Source: JANPCX01 sp050916095
Lineage (GTDB): Bacteria; Pseudomonadota; Gammaproteobacteria; Burkholderiales; Burkholderiaceae_C
Assembly: GCA_050916095.1 (NCBI GenBank)
Contig: CP050901.1
Span: 3,658,001-3,722,000, forward strand
DNA length: 64,000 nt
Direction of reading: 5' to 3'
Under the pieces are notes generated by a model. That model searched no databases. It saw only the letters and a list, made by a program, of their open reading frames with translations, and was not told the DNA's origin. The position numbers and the translations under genes are program-made. Below are positions 46,385 to 54,901 of the stretch, one piece after another (position 1 is the first letter of the stretch; each line of letters begins with the position of its first letter).

Positions 46385-46423
46385 GCCCAAGCAAGCAAAT
46401 TCTGGTTGTCCACGGAGTCGCTT

Positions 46424-46812
46424 ATCACGGATGTTTCACCGGGGACGCGCCCGAGTGGGCGGAGATGCGGTGCGCTGGCAAGGGTGTAGCAGGGCTTTCG
46501 GACAGCGTGCTGTCCGCCTGCGGAACGACCCGCGCCTGCAAGCGCGGGTGCGCCCTGCAAGGGAGACGACGCTGCGGGCTCGAGCCCGCGAGGCTGAGAC
46601 TGGACACAAACAGTCCTTGAGGACTGTTTGTGCCTGACGAAGGCCAAAGCCTCTGGCTTTGACGGAGCAACGCGGAAAGCGTGCCGCATCACCGCTCAAT
46701 CGGGGGCGTAGCGCTCGGACCAAATTGGATTTGGTGCTCGAAGCCAGGAAAGTGAGCATTCATGCGGTGTTGCGGGACATAGGAGAGCGACCTGGTGAAA
46801 TATCCGGGTTAG
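46424..46812. repeat. Type II hairpin-rich interspersed repeat, copy D (longest)
   Basis: Left end TCACGGATGTTTCACCGGGG, right end CCTGGTGAAATATCCGGGTT ending with AG at 46812. Interior hairpins: CGGACAGCGTGCTGTCCG, CCCGCGCCTGCAAGCGCGGG, GCGGGCTCGAGCCCGC, plus two not found in other copies: ACAGTCCTTGAGGACTGT (46609-46630 region) and AAAGCCTCTGGCTTT. The stems at equivalent places differ from those of copies B, C and E but still pair. No gene is supported. Confidence 0.9.
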
Positions 46813-46950
46813 CCCCGTGAGCTATCCGATTGCAGCCCCCTGTGGCCTCAACTTGTTGGCATTTCTCGCCCACACGACGGGTGGCATCCGTGAGTCCTTG
46901 AGCATTCAACCCGCCAACGTGGCCTCGGCATCCTTTGGCCGCGACCAATT

Positions 46951-47124
46951 GGTTAAGGATGCTCTGCATAACTCTTGCGAGGCTGTGGCAGTGCGGATCG
47001 GGATGGGCTACGAGGCGCTTTTTGCGGCCAATAGCTTGGGCTATTGGCAAAAAAAGCAAGGCCGTAGGCCACCCGAGTCCGTGCTGCCACAGTCCGCAAG
47101 GAGTTGTGCAGAGCATCCTTAAGC
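46951..47124. mobile_element. MITE-like element with about 45-bp inverted ends
   Basis: GGTTAAGGATGCTCTGCATA (46951) continues ACTCTTGCGAGGCTGTGGCAG; the right end is CTGCCACAGTCCGCAAGGAG then TTGTGCAGAGCATCCTTAAGC (to 47124), an imperfect inverted repeat of the left. The 80-bp centre has the hairpin CCAATAGCTTGGGCTATTGG. No transposase. The ends look like those of an IS, so it is probably a deletion derivative. It sits between repeat copies D and E and may have interrupted E. Confidence 0.75.
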
Positions 47125-47290
47125 TGAACCGCAACTGGGCGCAGTCCATGTGCGCTTTCCCGTTGGCTTCAATCCCATGCTTGCAAGCATGGGTCGCTGT
47201 GCAGGCAAGCCGCATGCGGCTTGAAAGCCCTGCCTCGCCCTTGCCAGCGCATCGCAGCCCACTCGGGCTGCGTCCAACTGCCGGATCTAG
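47125..47290. repeat. Type I hairpin-rich interspersed repeat, copy E (truncated)
   Basis: Only the half with the right end CGTCCAACTGCCGGATCTAG (end 47290) remains. It contains CCCATGCTTGCAAGCATGGG and CAAGCCGCATGCGGCTTG, then GGCTTGAAAGCCCTGCCTCGCC as in copy C. The left half is missing, apparently replaced by the MITE. The remaining gap to 47465 shows no gene. Confidence 0.8.
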
Positions 47291-47465
47291 GTTAATTGGG
47301 GATCGTTGTCGCTGTGAACAACTTCCTTTGCAAGCGGCAGACTGACCGTTCGTGATGCAGCACCCACACCGCCGGGATTTCTGTCGATGCGAGGGCTCCC
47401 GAATAGCCAAAGAAGTATCCCGCCGCTACGATGCAGGCCCGCGAATAGGGATTTATCTACACTTC

Positions 47466-47879
47466 ATGAACGCCAGAAAATACACCGTTGCACCAACACC
47501 CGGTAAGGTTATGCCCCCGTCCAGGACCGGCCCCAGGGCCAAAGCCAATGCGGTGGCTGTGTTGGCTGATGCGTTTGACGCGAACTTCTTCAAAGCGATA
47601 GGGGAACCGGTGCGCCAGCAAATTCTGCTGATTCTTTTGCAGGAAGGACCTTCCAACATTCAGTCCGTGGCGCAGCACTTGGCACAGGACCGTTCGGTTG
47701 TCTCAAGACACCTGGCAGTTTTAGAACAAGCAGGTGTTCTTCGCAGCCACCGCATACAAAGGTTTACGCAGTACGAGTTAGACGGCCCCGCCATCATCAG
47801 CAAGCTGGAGCGCTTACTGGAGAACCTGCGCAGCGCAGCGCAGCTGTGCTGTCCGCCGACCGTTGACAGCCGACCTTAA
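47466..47879 (+). CDS. ArsR-family winged-helix transcriptional regulator
   Basis: 137 residues from ATG 47466 (ATG 47511 also in frame). ArsR/SmtB fold: FFKAIGEPVRQQILLILLQEG, SNIQSVAQHLAQDRSVVSRHLAVLEQAGVLRSHR (recognition helix around residues 76-90) and YELDGPAI. The classical ArsR metal-binding ELCVCDL motif is absent; the only Cys pair is CysCys at 128-129 near the C-terminus, which might sense a metalloid or thiol-reactive compound. It meets the 13-gene operon tail to tail with a 4-bp overlap, so it likely represses that operon in trans. Confidence 0.85.
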   Translation: MNARKYTVAPTPGKVMPPSRTGPRAKANAVAVLADAFDANFFKAIGEPVRQQILLILLQEGPSNIQSVAQHLAQDRSVVSRHLAVLEQAGVLRSHRIQRFTQYELDGPAIISKLERLLENLRSAAQLCCPPTVDSRP

Positions 47880-49042
47880 AAACTGACGCGCCACGATACT
47901 GCAAACCGGCTTTGTTCCTTGAGTGTGCCGAACGAGTGCTGCGTTTTCCCGAAAAAATGATCTGCTTGCAGTTGCATCAACTGGTTCTTCGTAAACTCAT
48001 ACGAAAGCCGCAGAGAACTCCAGCCTGCATCCGACTGCATCTCGCGAACGTGAAGCGCCCGCATCGCCAACCTGTCTTGCAACCATTTTTTTTGCGCAAT
48101 GGCGCTCAGGTAGAAGTGCCGCTGGCCTTGTTCTCCATGGCCGCGCTCTGCGATCGCTTGGCCCGCAAAAAACCACGATTTCCACTGAACATCCAAGCCG
48201 GCCCCCAGGCCGGATGGATGATTTTTTTTGCGCTCACCATCAGCCGTGTCCGGGCTGCGATCGGTCGAGCGGGCATATAAACCCTCCAGTCTCAAGACGG
48301 TAGCGCCCCACGGTTTATCTGCCGAGAAACCCACGCTGTTCTGGCGCAGGGGCTCACCGACCAAACGCGGCGGCATAGAGCCTGGTGCGACACGCAAAAA
48401 AGGTGTGGTCCGCCAACCGTGTACGGCCATTAAATCGGCACTCCAACCGGACACCTCAAAAGCGTAACGCAGCGCTACTGTGGAGTTGCGCATAGACGTT
48501 TTGGGCTGTTGCACATCCACCGGGAAGCCATTCCATGTTGCAGGCATGCGGTCCACTGGCACCTCTGGTGACAGCACGAGCTGCCAACTGCTCGTGCCAC
48601 GTTGCCACTCTGCGTTGATCATCCACAAGGCCAACTTGGCCTCTGGCAACTCTTCAAAAAACAAGTCGTGCTGGTCCACCGGATTGATGACATCGCTCAA
48701 GCGCAAGATGTCCATGCGCCCCCAATTTAGTTGTTGCGCACCCAGCGTGATGTTCGCTTCTTGGCCTCGCCATGTGGCGGTGAGTTCGCGAACATCGGTG
48801 TCGTCGCGCTGGTCGCCTTGTTGGTAGCTCCAGCGCGTGCGTACGCGTGCACGCCATTCAATGCTGGGCCTGAGCCACTTCACTGAGGGCTCAAGCGCCA
48901 TTCGGGATGAATCCGATCCCCGTGCGGTCAAGGCCGTCGCACCCAGGGCACTGAACTTCAGACCCCATTCGGGCTCGGCAGCGTGGCTTAACGCGGCCAT
49001 GCACAGCATCAGCGCCGTGCCGATGCAAGGCACGGCTTTCAC
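47876..49042 (-). CDS. Outer-membrane beta-barrel protein (DUF1302-like), last gene of the cluster
   Basis: 388 residues with signal peptide (GTALMLCMAALSHA, cleavage near 21). Alternating amphipathic strands run to the end, and the protein terminates in RFAVSWRVSF with C-terminal Phe, the BAM recognition signature. Strands such as VRELTATWRGQEANITLGAQQLNWGRMD, followed by LRLSDVINPVDQHDLFFEE, resemble DUF1302/alginate-porin-like barrels that accompany lipid or hydrophobic-compound transporters. Its ATG overlaps the preceding stop by four bases, linking it to the LolA-like and FtsX-like genes. Probably the outer-membrane step of an exporter. Confidence 0.75.
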   Translation of the reverse strand: MKAVPCIGTALMLCMAALSHAAEPEWGLKFSALGATALTARGSDSSRMALEPSVKWLRPSIEWRARVRTRWSYQQGDQRDDTDVRELTATWRGQEANITLGAQQLNWGRMDILRLSDVINPVDQHDLFFEELPEAKLALWMINAEWQRGTSSWQLVLSPEVPVDRMPATWNGFPVDVQQPKTSMRNSTVALRYAFEVSGWSADLMAVHGWRTTPFLRVAPGSMPPRLVGEPLRQNSVGFSADKPWGATVLRLEGLYARSTDRSPDTADGERKKNHPSGLGAGLDVQWKSWFFAGQAIAERGHGEQGQRHFYLSAIAQKKWLQDRLAMRALHVREMQSDAGWSSLRLSYEFTKNQLMQLQADHFFGKTQHSFGTLKEQSRFAVSWRVSF

Positions 49043-49818
49043 TCTGACCGAAGGTAACGCTGAGAGACGTGAAAGTCGTCTACTTTGCTGTCCACTTCAC
49101 GCGACAAAGCCGTCAGACGTGTGCTCCTGTTGTTCAACAAATTCCGCATCTCATAGGCCTGCGGTCGCCAGTAATTGCCCACGCGAACCAGTTTGCGCAC
49201 GTCAAGCCGTTTGGAGGTGGCACCAGATTGGTCGATGTAGTCAATGCGAACGGGATAGAGGGACTGTTTCTCGATCCAATACACTTTTTTGGCGTAACCC
49301 GAGGCGTCTTTTTCTGTCGCGTCGCTTGCGACGGCGTGAACCACGGCGCAGCGCTGCTGGTCACCACAACTTTCGTCTTCTTTGTCCAACTGGAAGCTGT
49401 AGGCATTGATTTTGTAGTCCTCAAAATCTTCATGGGTGAACTCGGTTCCCATGAACCAGTTGGATTTTTCTGCGCCTGCAATGCGCCGGATGCGGCGGGT
49501 GGCGGGCAAGTACATCCAAATGTCATTGACGACCTTGCCGGTGTCCACAATGAGCAAGCCGGTACCCTGTAACACCGGTGGTGAGGTGAACTTGAACAGC
49601 GTGGACTCGTTGGCATCGGTCTTCTTGTAGTAGAGCTCAATCTCTCGGGTCTGTTGCACCTGGCCTGCTGCGTCAAACAGATCCATGCGGTAGAGCGTTT
49701 TTTCGGTGCTGCTTTTGATGCGTCGCTCAGACTCTTGCATCACGGAGAGGCCATCGGCCGCATGAACTGGCGCGGTCAAGGCGAGCGCCATCAGCCCCAT
49801 CAACAATCGTACTTTCAT
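49039..49818 (-). CDS. LolA-like outer-membrane lipoprotein-sorting family protein
   Basis: 259 residues with signal peptide (VRLLMGLMALALTAPVHA). The domain belongs to the outer membrane lipoprotein-sorting (LolA-like, PF17131) group: MQESERRIKSSTEKTLYRMDLFDAAG, KKTDANESTLFKFTSPPVLQGTGLLI, DIWMYLPATRRIRRIAGAEKSNWFMGTEFTHEDF and YPVRIDYID. Such proteins ferry lipids or lipoproteins across the periplasm and are often encoded with MMPL/RND or ABC lipid exporters. Start at 49818 overlaps the stop of the FtsX gene by four bases. Confidence 0.85.
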   Translation of the reverse strand: MKVRLLMGLMALALTAPVHAADGLSVMQESERRIKSSTEKTLYRMDLFDAAGQVQQTREIELYYKKTDANESTLFKFTSPPVLQGTGLLIVDTGKVVNDIWMYLPATRRIRRIAGAEKSNWFMGTEFTHEDFEDYKINAYSFQLDKEDESCGDQQRCAVVHAVASDATEKDASGYAKKVYWIEKQSLYPVRIDYIDQSGATSKRLDVRKLVRVGNYWRPQAYEMRNLLNNRSTRLTALSREVDSKVDDFHVSQRYLRSE

Positions 49819-52169
49819 CCGAAAGCCCTCCGACGCAAGGTAGGCACCATGCCGGCATGCACAATGGTCTTGAACGGCGGCAGGGCAGTAAGCGGGAAAA
49901 AAATCATCGCAGGCAGCAACACCACGAGCACGTCCTTGGCCGTCACCGTGGTGTCCACCTGAAACCAAGCTTGGCTGAGCACTTGATTCAGCGCGTGAGA
50001 CAGCGACAAGCCAGCAACGACCGCCAGCAAGGTGCCTATCAAGCCAATGACAGCCACCTCCATCACGATCATCTTCAGCACAGTTTGGTCCGCGAAGCCA
50101 ATGGTGCGCAGGGTCGCGTATTCGGGCAAGCGGCGCAGCACACCATAGGCCGTGGTGGAGAACAAGAACAGCACCGCCACCGCCAAACTGAAACCAAAGG
50201 CCAGGTAAACAATGCCCGCAATTTCTATCAAGTGGTGGACAAACTCGGCGACCAGTTTGTCTTTCGCCGTCACACGTGCCACTCGGTCAAACTGGTAAAG
50301 CATATCGGTGGATCCCAAGGCGGCATTTGTCTTGAGGAAAACGCCTGTGACTTGGTCTGCCATATCAAACCAGGCTTGCGCATCGGCTAGAGGTGCGAAA
50401 GACTCTCCTGGTAACACGCCCGAAAATACGCCCACCACATGGGCCTTCCAAACTTTGTCGCGGGCGTCCACCGACACCTCGTCGCCGACACTGACGCCCA
50501 AATTGATGGCGGTCTTGCGCTCCAATACGATGGCATTGCGCTCGTCAGGCTGAGGCATGCGACCGGCGACCAAGCGCAGTTCGCGCACGGGATGTGCGGG
50601 GTCCATGCCGAGCAAAAAGGACGGCTCCACCCTGCCCCCCTTTTGCACCTTGATATTGCCGCGCAAGTAACCGTCCACCTTGCTCACACCCGCTGTTTTT
50701 TTGATGGGCTCCAGCTCATCTGTCCACACCGGCGCGATGAAGTCCAATGCGATATCCCAGTCATCGGCTGCGAAACGTTTGACGATGCTTTGCTCAAACG
50801 AGGTCAAAGACACGAAGTAAGACAGTGACGCACCCAGAGACAAGGCAACCGCCACCACCGACATCAAGGCCAGTGCCTTGCCGCGCCACAGATTGCGCAA
50901 GGCATACCGCCAAGCCACCGAGTTGCCGAGCCGACTGAACCAACGCCCGGCAGCAAGCGATGTACCCGCACTGTCTTGCGAACTGCCGCGGACCGCTTCG
51001 CGTGGCGTCAACTGGAGAATGCTGCGCAGAGGAATCCATGTGGCCAGACACAGGATGACCAGCACGCCCAGGTACCCCTGGATGACCGGGCCCCATCGAA
51101 GCGATAGCAACGGTGCGGGCAAGCCCAGCGCCTTGGCATAGTCCAGACCAAAGCCATACAACAGGACAAAACTGAGCGCTGTACCTGACAACAGTCCAAT
51201 GACTGCAATCATCAACGCAGGCATGGCAAACGACAGCATGATGTCGCGGTGCTTATAACCGAGCGACATCATCAGCCCAATCTCGGCCTTCTTTTCGTTG
51301 ATCCACTGAAACATGAGGAAAACCGTGATCACCAAGGCGGTGACGACGAAGATCAACACAATGGCGGGTATGAAAATCTTGAACGCTCCGAGATCCAGCT
51401 CCAGGTAGAGGTGCCCAAATTGCCGCTGTAGCGGCAAGCTCTCGTCCACCGTGATCTTTTTCCCCAAGGCCTGCAAAGCAGCACGCTCCACGTCAGCGAC
51501 ATCAACCCCGGCGCTTGCATCCACCAACAGGCTGTTGACCAGTTGGTAGCCCAAACGCGGCTCAACCAAGCTGTAGGGCACAAACACAACCCCCAGCGAG
51601 CCTTTGCTGGGTAAGAAAAAATTGGGGTTGGCACTGTCAATCAAAAACTCGGGCGACATGGCGATACCACGAACCGACAAGTCGTAGTGGTCTTTTCCCA
51701 CATGGAGGCGAAATTTGTCTCCCACCTTGTAGCCGTGGTGTAAGGCCATCGAGCGCTCAATCACCACCTCGGTTGGTTTCAATGGATCAAAACCCTGGCC
51801 CTCTTCGATACGCAGCCGGTTGATGGTGGGCATGGCCTCAGTGGCCATCATCAAAGCGTAAAGCTTTGTACCGGCAGGGGTGTCAATGTTGCCCGGCAAC
51901 ATCAAGCGGCGCTCGACGGATTCGACCCCCGCCACTTTGTCAAGCGACGGGATATTGATGCGGTCCTCGGGAACGATCCTGACATCCAGGTCGGCCACAC
52001 GCAGTTCTTGATACCACTGAGCACGCGAGTCAAACAAGCTGTCAATGGCGCTGTACAAGCCCACAAACATGGCCAGGGCACTGCCCATGATGAGACCAGC
52101 AGCCAACAAGCGGCCTTTCATCTTCCATGCTGCACGCCACATGGCGGTGAACAATTGGCGAGTCATCAT
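49815..52169 (-). CDS. ABC transporter permease with two FtsX domains (LolC/E/MacB-like)
   Basis: 784 residues. An N-terminal membrane helix (LLAAGLIMGSALAMFVGLYSAI) is followed by a MacB periplasmic core (residues 50-260), an FtsX domain with three helices (around 270-400: IFIPAIVLIFVVTALVITVFLM), a second helix and MacB core from about 430 (GKALALMSVVAVALSLGASLSYF) and a second FtsX domain (IVYLAFGFSLAVAVLFLFSTTAYGVLR, MEVAVIGLIGTLLAVVAGL). This single-chain LolCE-like architecture moves substrates out of the inner-membrane outer leaflet. ATGA overlap with the ATPase gene upstream. Substrate unknown. Confidence 0.88.
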   Translation of the reverse strand: MMTRQLFTAMWRAAWKMKGRLLAAGLIMGSALAMFVGLYSAIDSLFDSRAQWYQELRVADLDVRIVPEDRINIPSLDKVAGVESVERRLMLPGNIDTPAGTKLYALMMATEAMPTINRLRIEEGQGFDPLKPTEVVIERSMALHHGYKVGDKFRLHVGKDHYDLSVRGIAMSPEFLIDSANPNFFLPSKGSLGVVFVPYSLVEPRLGYQLVNSLLVDASAGVDVADVERAALQALGKKITVDESLPLQRQFGHLYLELDLGAFKIFIPAIVLIFVVTALVITVFLMFQWINEKKAEIGLMMSLGYKHRDIMLSFAMPALMIAVIGLLSGTALSFVLLYGFGLDYAKALGLPAPLLSLRWGPVIQGYLGVLVILCLATWIPLRSILQLTPREAVRGSSQDSAGTSLAAGRWFSRLGNSVAWRYALRNLWRGKALALMSVVAVALSLGASLSYFVSLTSFEQSIVKRFAADDWDIALDFIAPVWTDELEPIKKTAGVSKVDGYLRGNIKVQKGGRVEPSFLLGMDPAHPVRELRLVAGRMPQPDERNAIVLERKTAINLGVSVGDEVSVDARDKVWKAHVVGVFSGVLPGESFAPLADAQAWFDMADQVTGVFLKTNAALGSTDMLYQFDRVARVTAKDKLVAEFVHHLIEIAGIVYLAFGFSLAVAVLFLFSTTAYGVLRRLPEYATLRTIGFADQTVLKMIVMEVAVIGLIGTLLAVVAGLSLSHALNQVLSQAWFQVDTTVTAKDVLVVLLPAMIFFPLTALPPFKTIVHAGMVPTLRRRAFG

Positions 52170-52894
52170 GCGGCCCGCCCTTGAACAGAAGTCAGTGCAA
52201 TGGGGTTGTAATCCTCCAGCCGCCCGCCACGAAGCACCAAGGTTCGATCGGTGTATTCGCCAATGGCCGGGTTGTGGGTGACGATGATCAAGGCGCTGCC
52301 AAAACGTTTGGCCTGATTCAACAGCAGTTGTGTGGTGGCATCGGCCGTTTTCGGATCCAGGTTGCCCGTGGGTTCATCGGCCAGGACCAGCGCGGGACGC
52401 TTGACGAGTGCACGTGCAATCGCCACCCTTTGTTGCTCGCCGCCCGACAGTTGTTCGGGAAAAGCGTTCGCTTTGTCCGCCAGCCCCAGCGCTGCAAGCA
52501 TCTCGCGCGCCGCAGCCTCACCCGCCTTGGCTGGTTTGCCAGCGGCCTCCCAACCTGTCATCGTGTTTTCCAGCGCCGTCAGCGTTGGAATCAGGTTATA
52601 GAACTGAAAAACAAAACCCACCTTCTCACGCCGGTAGCGAGCCAGTGTCTTGGTATCCAGCTGAGTGATGTCCTGACCTTCAATGGTCACGCGCCCGTGG
52701 TCGACCGAGTCCAGGCCACTCAAAATGTTGAGCAAGGTGGACTTACCGGTTCCGGAAACACCCAGGATGGCCAAAGACTCACCTCGCCGCAGCACGACAC
52801 TCAAGTCGTTCAGGACCGAGATTTTGCTGCCCCCTTGCGTGTACGCTTTGGACAGGCCTGAAACGGCTACAGCCGTTGGTTCTGATTTAGACAT
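52166..52894 (-). CDS. ABC transporter ATP-binding protein, LolD/MacB type
   Basis: 242 residues from ATG 52894 (good GGAGAT Shine-Dalgarno; an earlier ATG at 52933 is less likely). Walker A ILGVSGTGKSTLLNIL, Q-loop GFVFQFYNLIPTLTALEN (LolD-type), signature LSGGEQQRVAIARALVKRP, Walker B LVLADEPTGNLDPKT and H-loop IIVTHNPAIG. It energises the FtsX-like permease encoded downstream. 53 bp separate it from the OsmC gene. Confidence 0.92.
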   Translation of the reverse strand: MSKSEPTAVAVSGLSKAYTQGGSKISVLNDLSVVLRRGESLAILGVSGTGKSTLLNILSGLDSVDHGRVTIEGQDITQLDTKTLARYRREKVGFVFQFYNLIPTLTALENTMTGWEAAGKPAKAGEAAAREMLAALGLADKANAFPEQLSGGEQQRVAIARALVKRPALVLADEPTGNLDPKTADATTQLLLNQAKRFGSALIIVTHNPAIGEYTDRTLVLRGGRLEDYNPIALTSVQGRAA

Positions 52895-52947
52895 GGGGCG
52901 ATCTCCGTGAGTTTTTGGGGACGATTGATTCATACAGAAAACACCGT

Positions 52948-53421
52948 TCAAACCACTGCGGTTTGTTTGACGACATAGGGGACGTCAACATGCACGGGAA
53001 TAGCCGGACGGATCGACTGGCACACGGTGCAGTAGTTCTCAAACACGTCTATGCAGCGCTGGATGTTCCCCGACTCCTTGTCCAACACAGGCCGAATGGT
53101 GACCTTGATCTGTTGGATGCGCGGATTTCCCTCGGCATTGGGGATGACAACAGCAATGGCCTCGGTGGTCAGCGTTTTCACCTGGATACCGGCATGGCGC
53201 AAGGTTTCCACCAAACTCGCCGACAGGCAGTGGCCGACAGCCATGGCCAACATGGAAGGGGTCGACGGGCCGGCGTTGGAGCCAACAGGGTCGGGTTCGT
53301 CAGTGATCACCGTGGCACCATGCGGCGTATCGCCTTCATACGCCTGAGACCTGAACTTAAAACCCTCAACGAATTCGATGTGGGCACCGAAATGTCTCTC
53401 AGTTTGGTTACGCATGTGCAT
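52948..53421 (-). CDS. OsmC-family protein
   Basis: 157 residues from ATG 53421 (AAGGAGAG Shine-Dalgarno, six bases before). OsmC/Ohr fold: FVEGFKFRSQAYEG, LAMAVGHCLSASLVETL with the first redox Cys65, and YCTVCQSIRPAIPVHVDV with Cys131/Cys134. OsmC proteins reduce organic or lipid hydroperoxides through two cysteines; the YCTVC context differs from the usual CP motif, and some family members act on thiols or other electrophiles. Its start overlaps the ABC permease gene by 14 bp. Confidence 0.85.
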   Translation of the reverse strand: MHMRNQTERHFGAHIEFVEGFKFRSQAYEGDTPHGATVITDEPDPVGSNAGPSTPSMLAMAVGHCLSASLVETLRHAGIQVKTLTTEAIAVVIPNAEGNPRIQQIKVTIRPVLDKESGNIQRCIDVFENYCTVCQSIRPAIPVHVDVPYVVKQTAVV

Positions 53422-54163
53422 GTTGACTCTCCTTCCGGGTAGGGGATTGATGGGGTAATTTGCTGGCTGCTGACGATTCGGAGCGCTCGTGCGAACCCAA
53501 TCGCCATTCAAGGTATTGACCCAAACGCGAACCGCTCCAGCAGACGATAAAAAATAAAGCACCGACGGTGAGGTACACGTGGAGCATTTGTCCAGGATGG
53601 CGCTCAGCGGTGATCAGACCGGTTTGCATCAAATCAACGAGCCCGAGCAAGTAGAGCGCCGAGCTGTCTTTGAACAAGGACGTGAAGTAGCTCACGTAGG
53701 TCGGCAGCATTTTTCGGTGCGCTTGTGGAAGCACCACCTGCCACCACAAGGACAGGGTGGTCAGGCCCAAAGAACGAGCGGCTTCAATTTCGCCCGGCAT
53801 GACTGCCCGAATACCTGACCGTATGTACTCGGCTTGGTAAGCCGAGGCGTAGGCTGTCAACGCAACCAAGGCAGCCCAAATAGGAGCTGGCCGAATGTTG
53901 AACAGAATGGGAAGCGCAAAGAAGAACCAAAACAAGACCATCAGTAGCGGCACGGAGCGAACCAACTCGATGTACCCCGTACACAGCCACCGCAGCGGCG
54001 TGATTCGACTGAGCCGCCCCAATGCCAATACATGTCCCACCACAAAGCTGGCCACGAACGCCAGCGCGGCGATCATGAGGTTCAGCCCCAAACCACCCAG
54101 AACGCCTTCGGGGAAGGTGCCCAGAAGAAATAGCCGCAGGTTGATCACATCATCGAAGAGCAT
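53408..54163 (-). CDS. Polar amino-acid type ABC transporter permease (second)
   Basis: 251 residues from ATG 54163. Several hydrophobic helices and the HisM/GltK motif GYIELVRSVPLLMVLFWFFFALP, then EYIRSGIRAVMPGEIEAARSLGL (EAA loop). It pairs with the upstream permease, overlapping it by 14 bp. The ligand cannot be told from the sequence. Confidence 0.9.
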   Translation of the reverse strand: MLFDDVINLRLFLLGTFPEGVLGGLGLNLMIAALAFVASFVVGHVLALGRLSRITPLRWLCTGYIELVRSVPLLMVLFWFFFALPILFNIRPAPIWAALVALTAYASAYQAEYIRSGIRAVMPGEIEAARSLGLTTLSLWWQVVLPQAHRKMLPTYVSYFTSLFKDSSALYLLGLVDLMQTGLITAERHPGQMLHVYLTVGALFFIVCWSGSRLGQYLEWRLGSHERSESSAASKLPHQSPTRKESQHAHA

Positions 54164-54887
54164 CGGTCTTGACCTCTCTTTGGTTGATGCCACCAGTTTC
54201 TTTGCGGTCGCGGAAACAACAGGACAACCCGAAAGCCAACAGCAGCGAAATGCTGGCATACGCCAGCGTCGCCACCAACGTCACCTCCAGACCCTTGAAG
54301 GTGATGGACTCAATCTGTTGCGCCGCCCATGTCAGCTCCGGCAAGGCGATGGCCACGCACAAGGAGGTGTTCTTGAAGTTGTGAATCATGCGATTGGCAA
54401 TCGCAGGCATCATGGCTCGCAGCGATTGGGGACACAGAATCGAGAAACACTCCTGCCAAATCGACATACCGCAACTGGCGGCTGCGTCACGTTGCCCACG
54501 CGACACCTTGGCCATGCCATTGCGCAAAATATCAGACAGGTAGGCTCCGTTGTCGACAGCCAAGCCCATCACACCAGCAACAAAGGCATATCGAGGCCAT
54601 TCATGCAGCGCCTGCCCCCACGACGAGGGCAACAGCTCTGGAAATACAAAGTAGAAGAACAAAATCCAAAACAATGCAGGAATGTTTCGCACCACTTCAA
54701 CCAAGGTGTTGGCGGGCACGCGTATCCAAAACAAAGGCCAGACGCGTGCGACAGCAATCCCGGAACCCAAGACAAACGACAAAACCCCCGAACAAACCGC
54801 CATGGCCAAGGTCAAGGCCACGCCGTCCGTCAACATGCCCACAAATTGAGGCTTCAATAGAAAGGACCAATCGAAGTCGTACTGCAT
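54150..54887 (-). CDS. Polar amino-acid type ABC transporter permease (first)
   Basis: 245 residues. GltJ/HisQ-like: DFDWSFLLKPQFVGMLTDGVALTLAMAV at the N-terminus, NTLVEVVRNIPALFWILFFYFVFPEL, and the EAA-type loop GMAKVSRGQRDAAASCGMS (in which the usual Glu-Ala-Ala is replaced by Asp-Ala-Ala). RMIHNFKNTSLCVAIALPEL is also typical of glutamate/aspartate permeases. 14 bp after the ATPase gene. Confidence 0.9.
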   Translation of the reverse strand: MQYDFDWSFLLKPQFVGMLTDGVALTLAMAVCSGVLSFVLGSGIAVARVWPLFWIRVPANTLVEVVRNIPALFWILFFYFVFPELLPSSWGQALHEWPRYAFVAGVMGLAVDNGAYLSDILRNGMAKVSRGQRDAAASCGMSIWQECFSILCPQSLRAMMPAIANRMIHNFKNTSLCVAIALPELTWAAQQIESITFKGLEVTLVATLAYASISLLLAFGLSCCFRDRKETGGINQREVKTDALR

Positions 54888-54901
54888 TGCAATTACCTAC
54901 T

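Noticed and set aside
46951..47124. Possible small RNA gene
   Set aside because: The long inverted ends fit a MITE better; no promoter or terminator was found.
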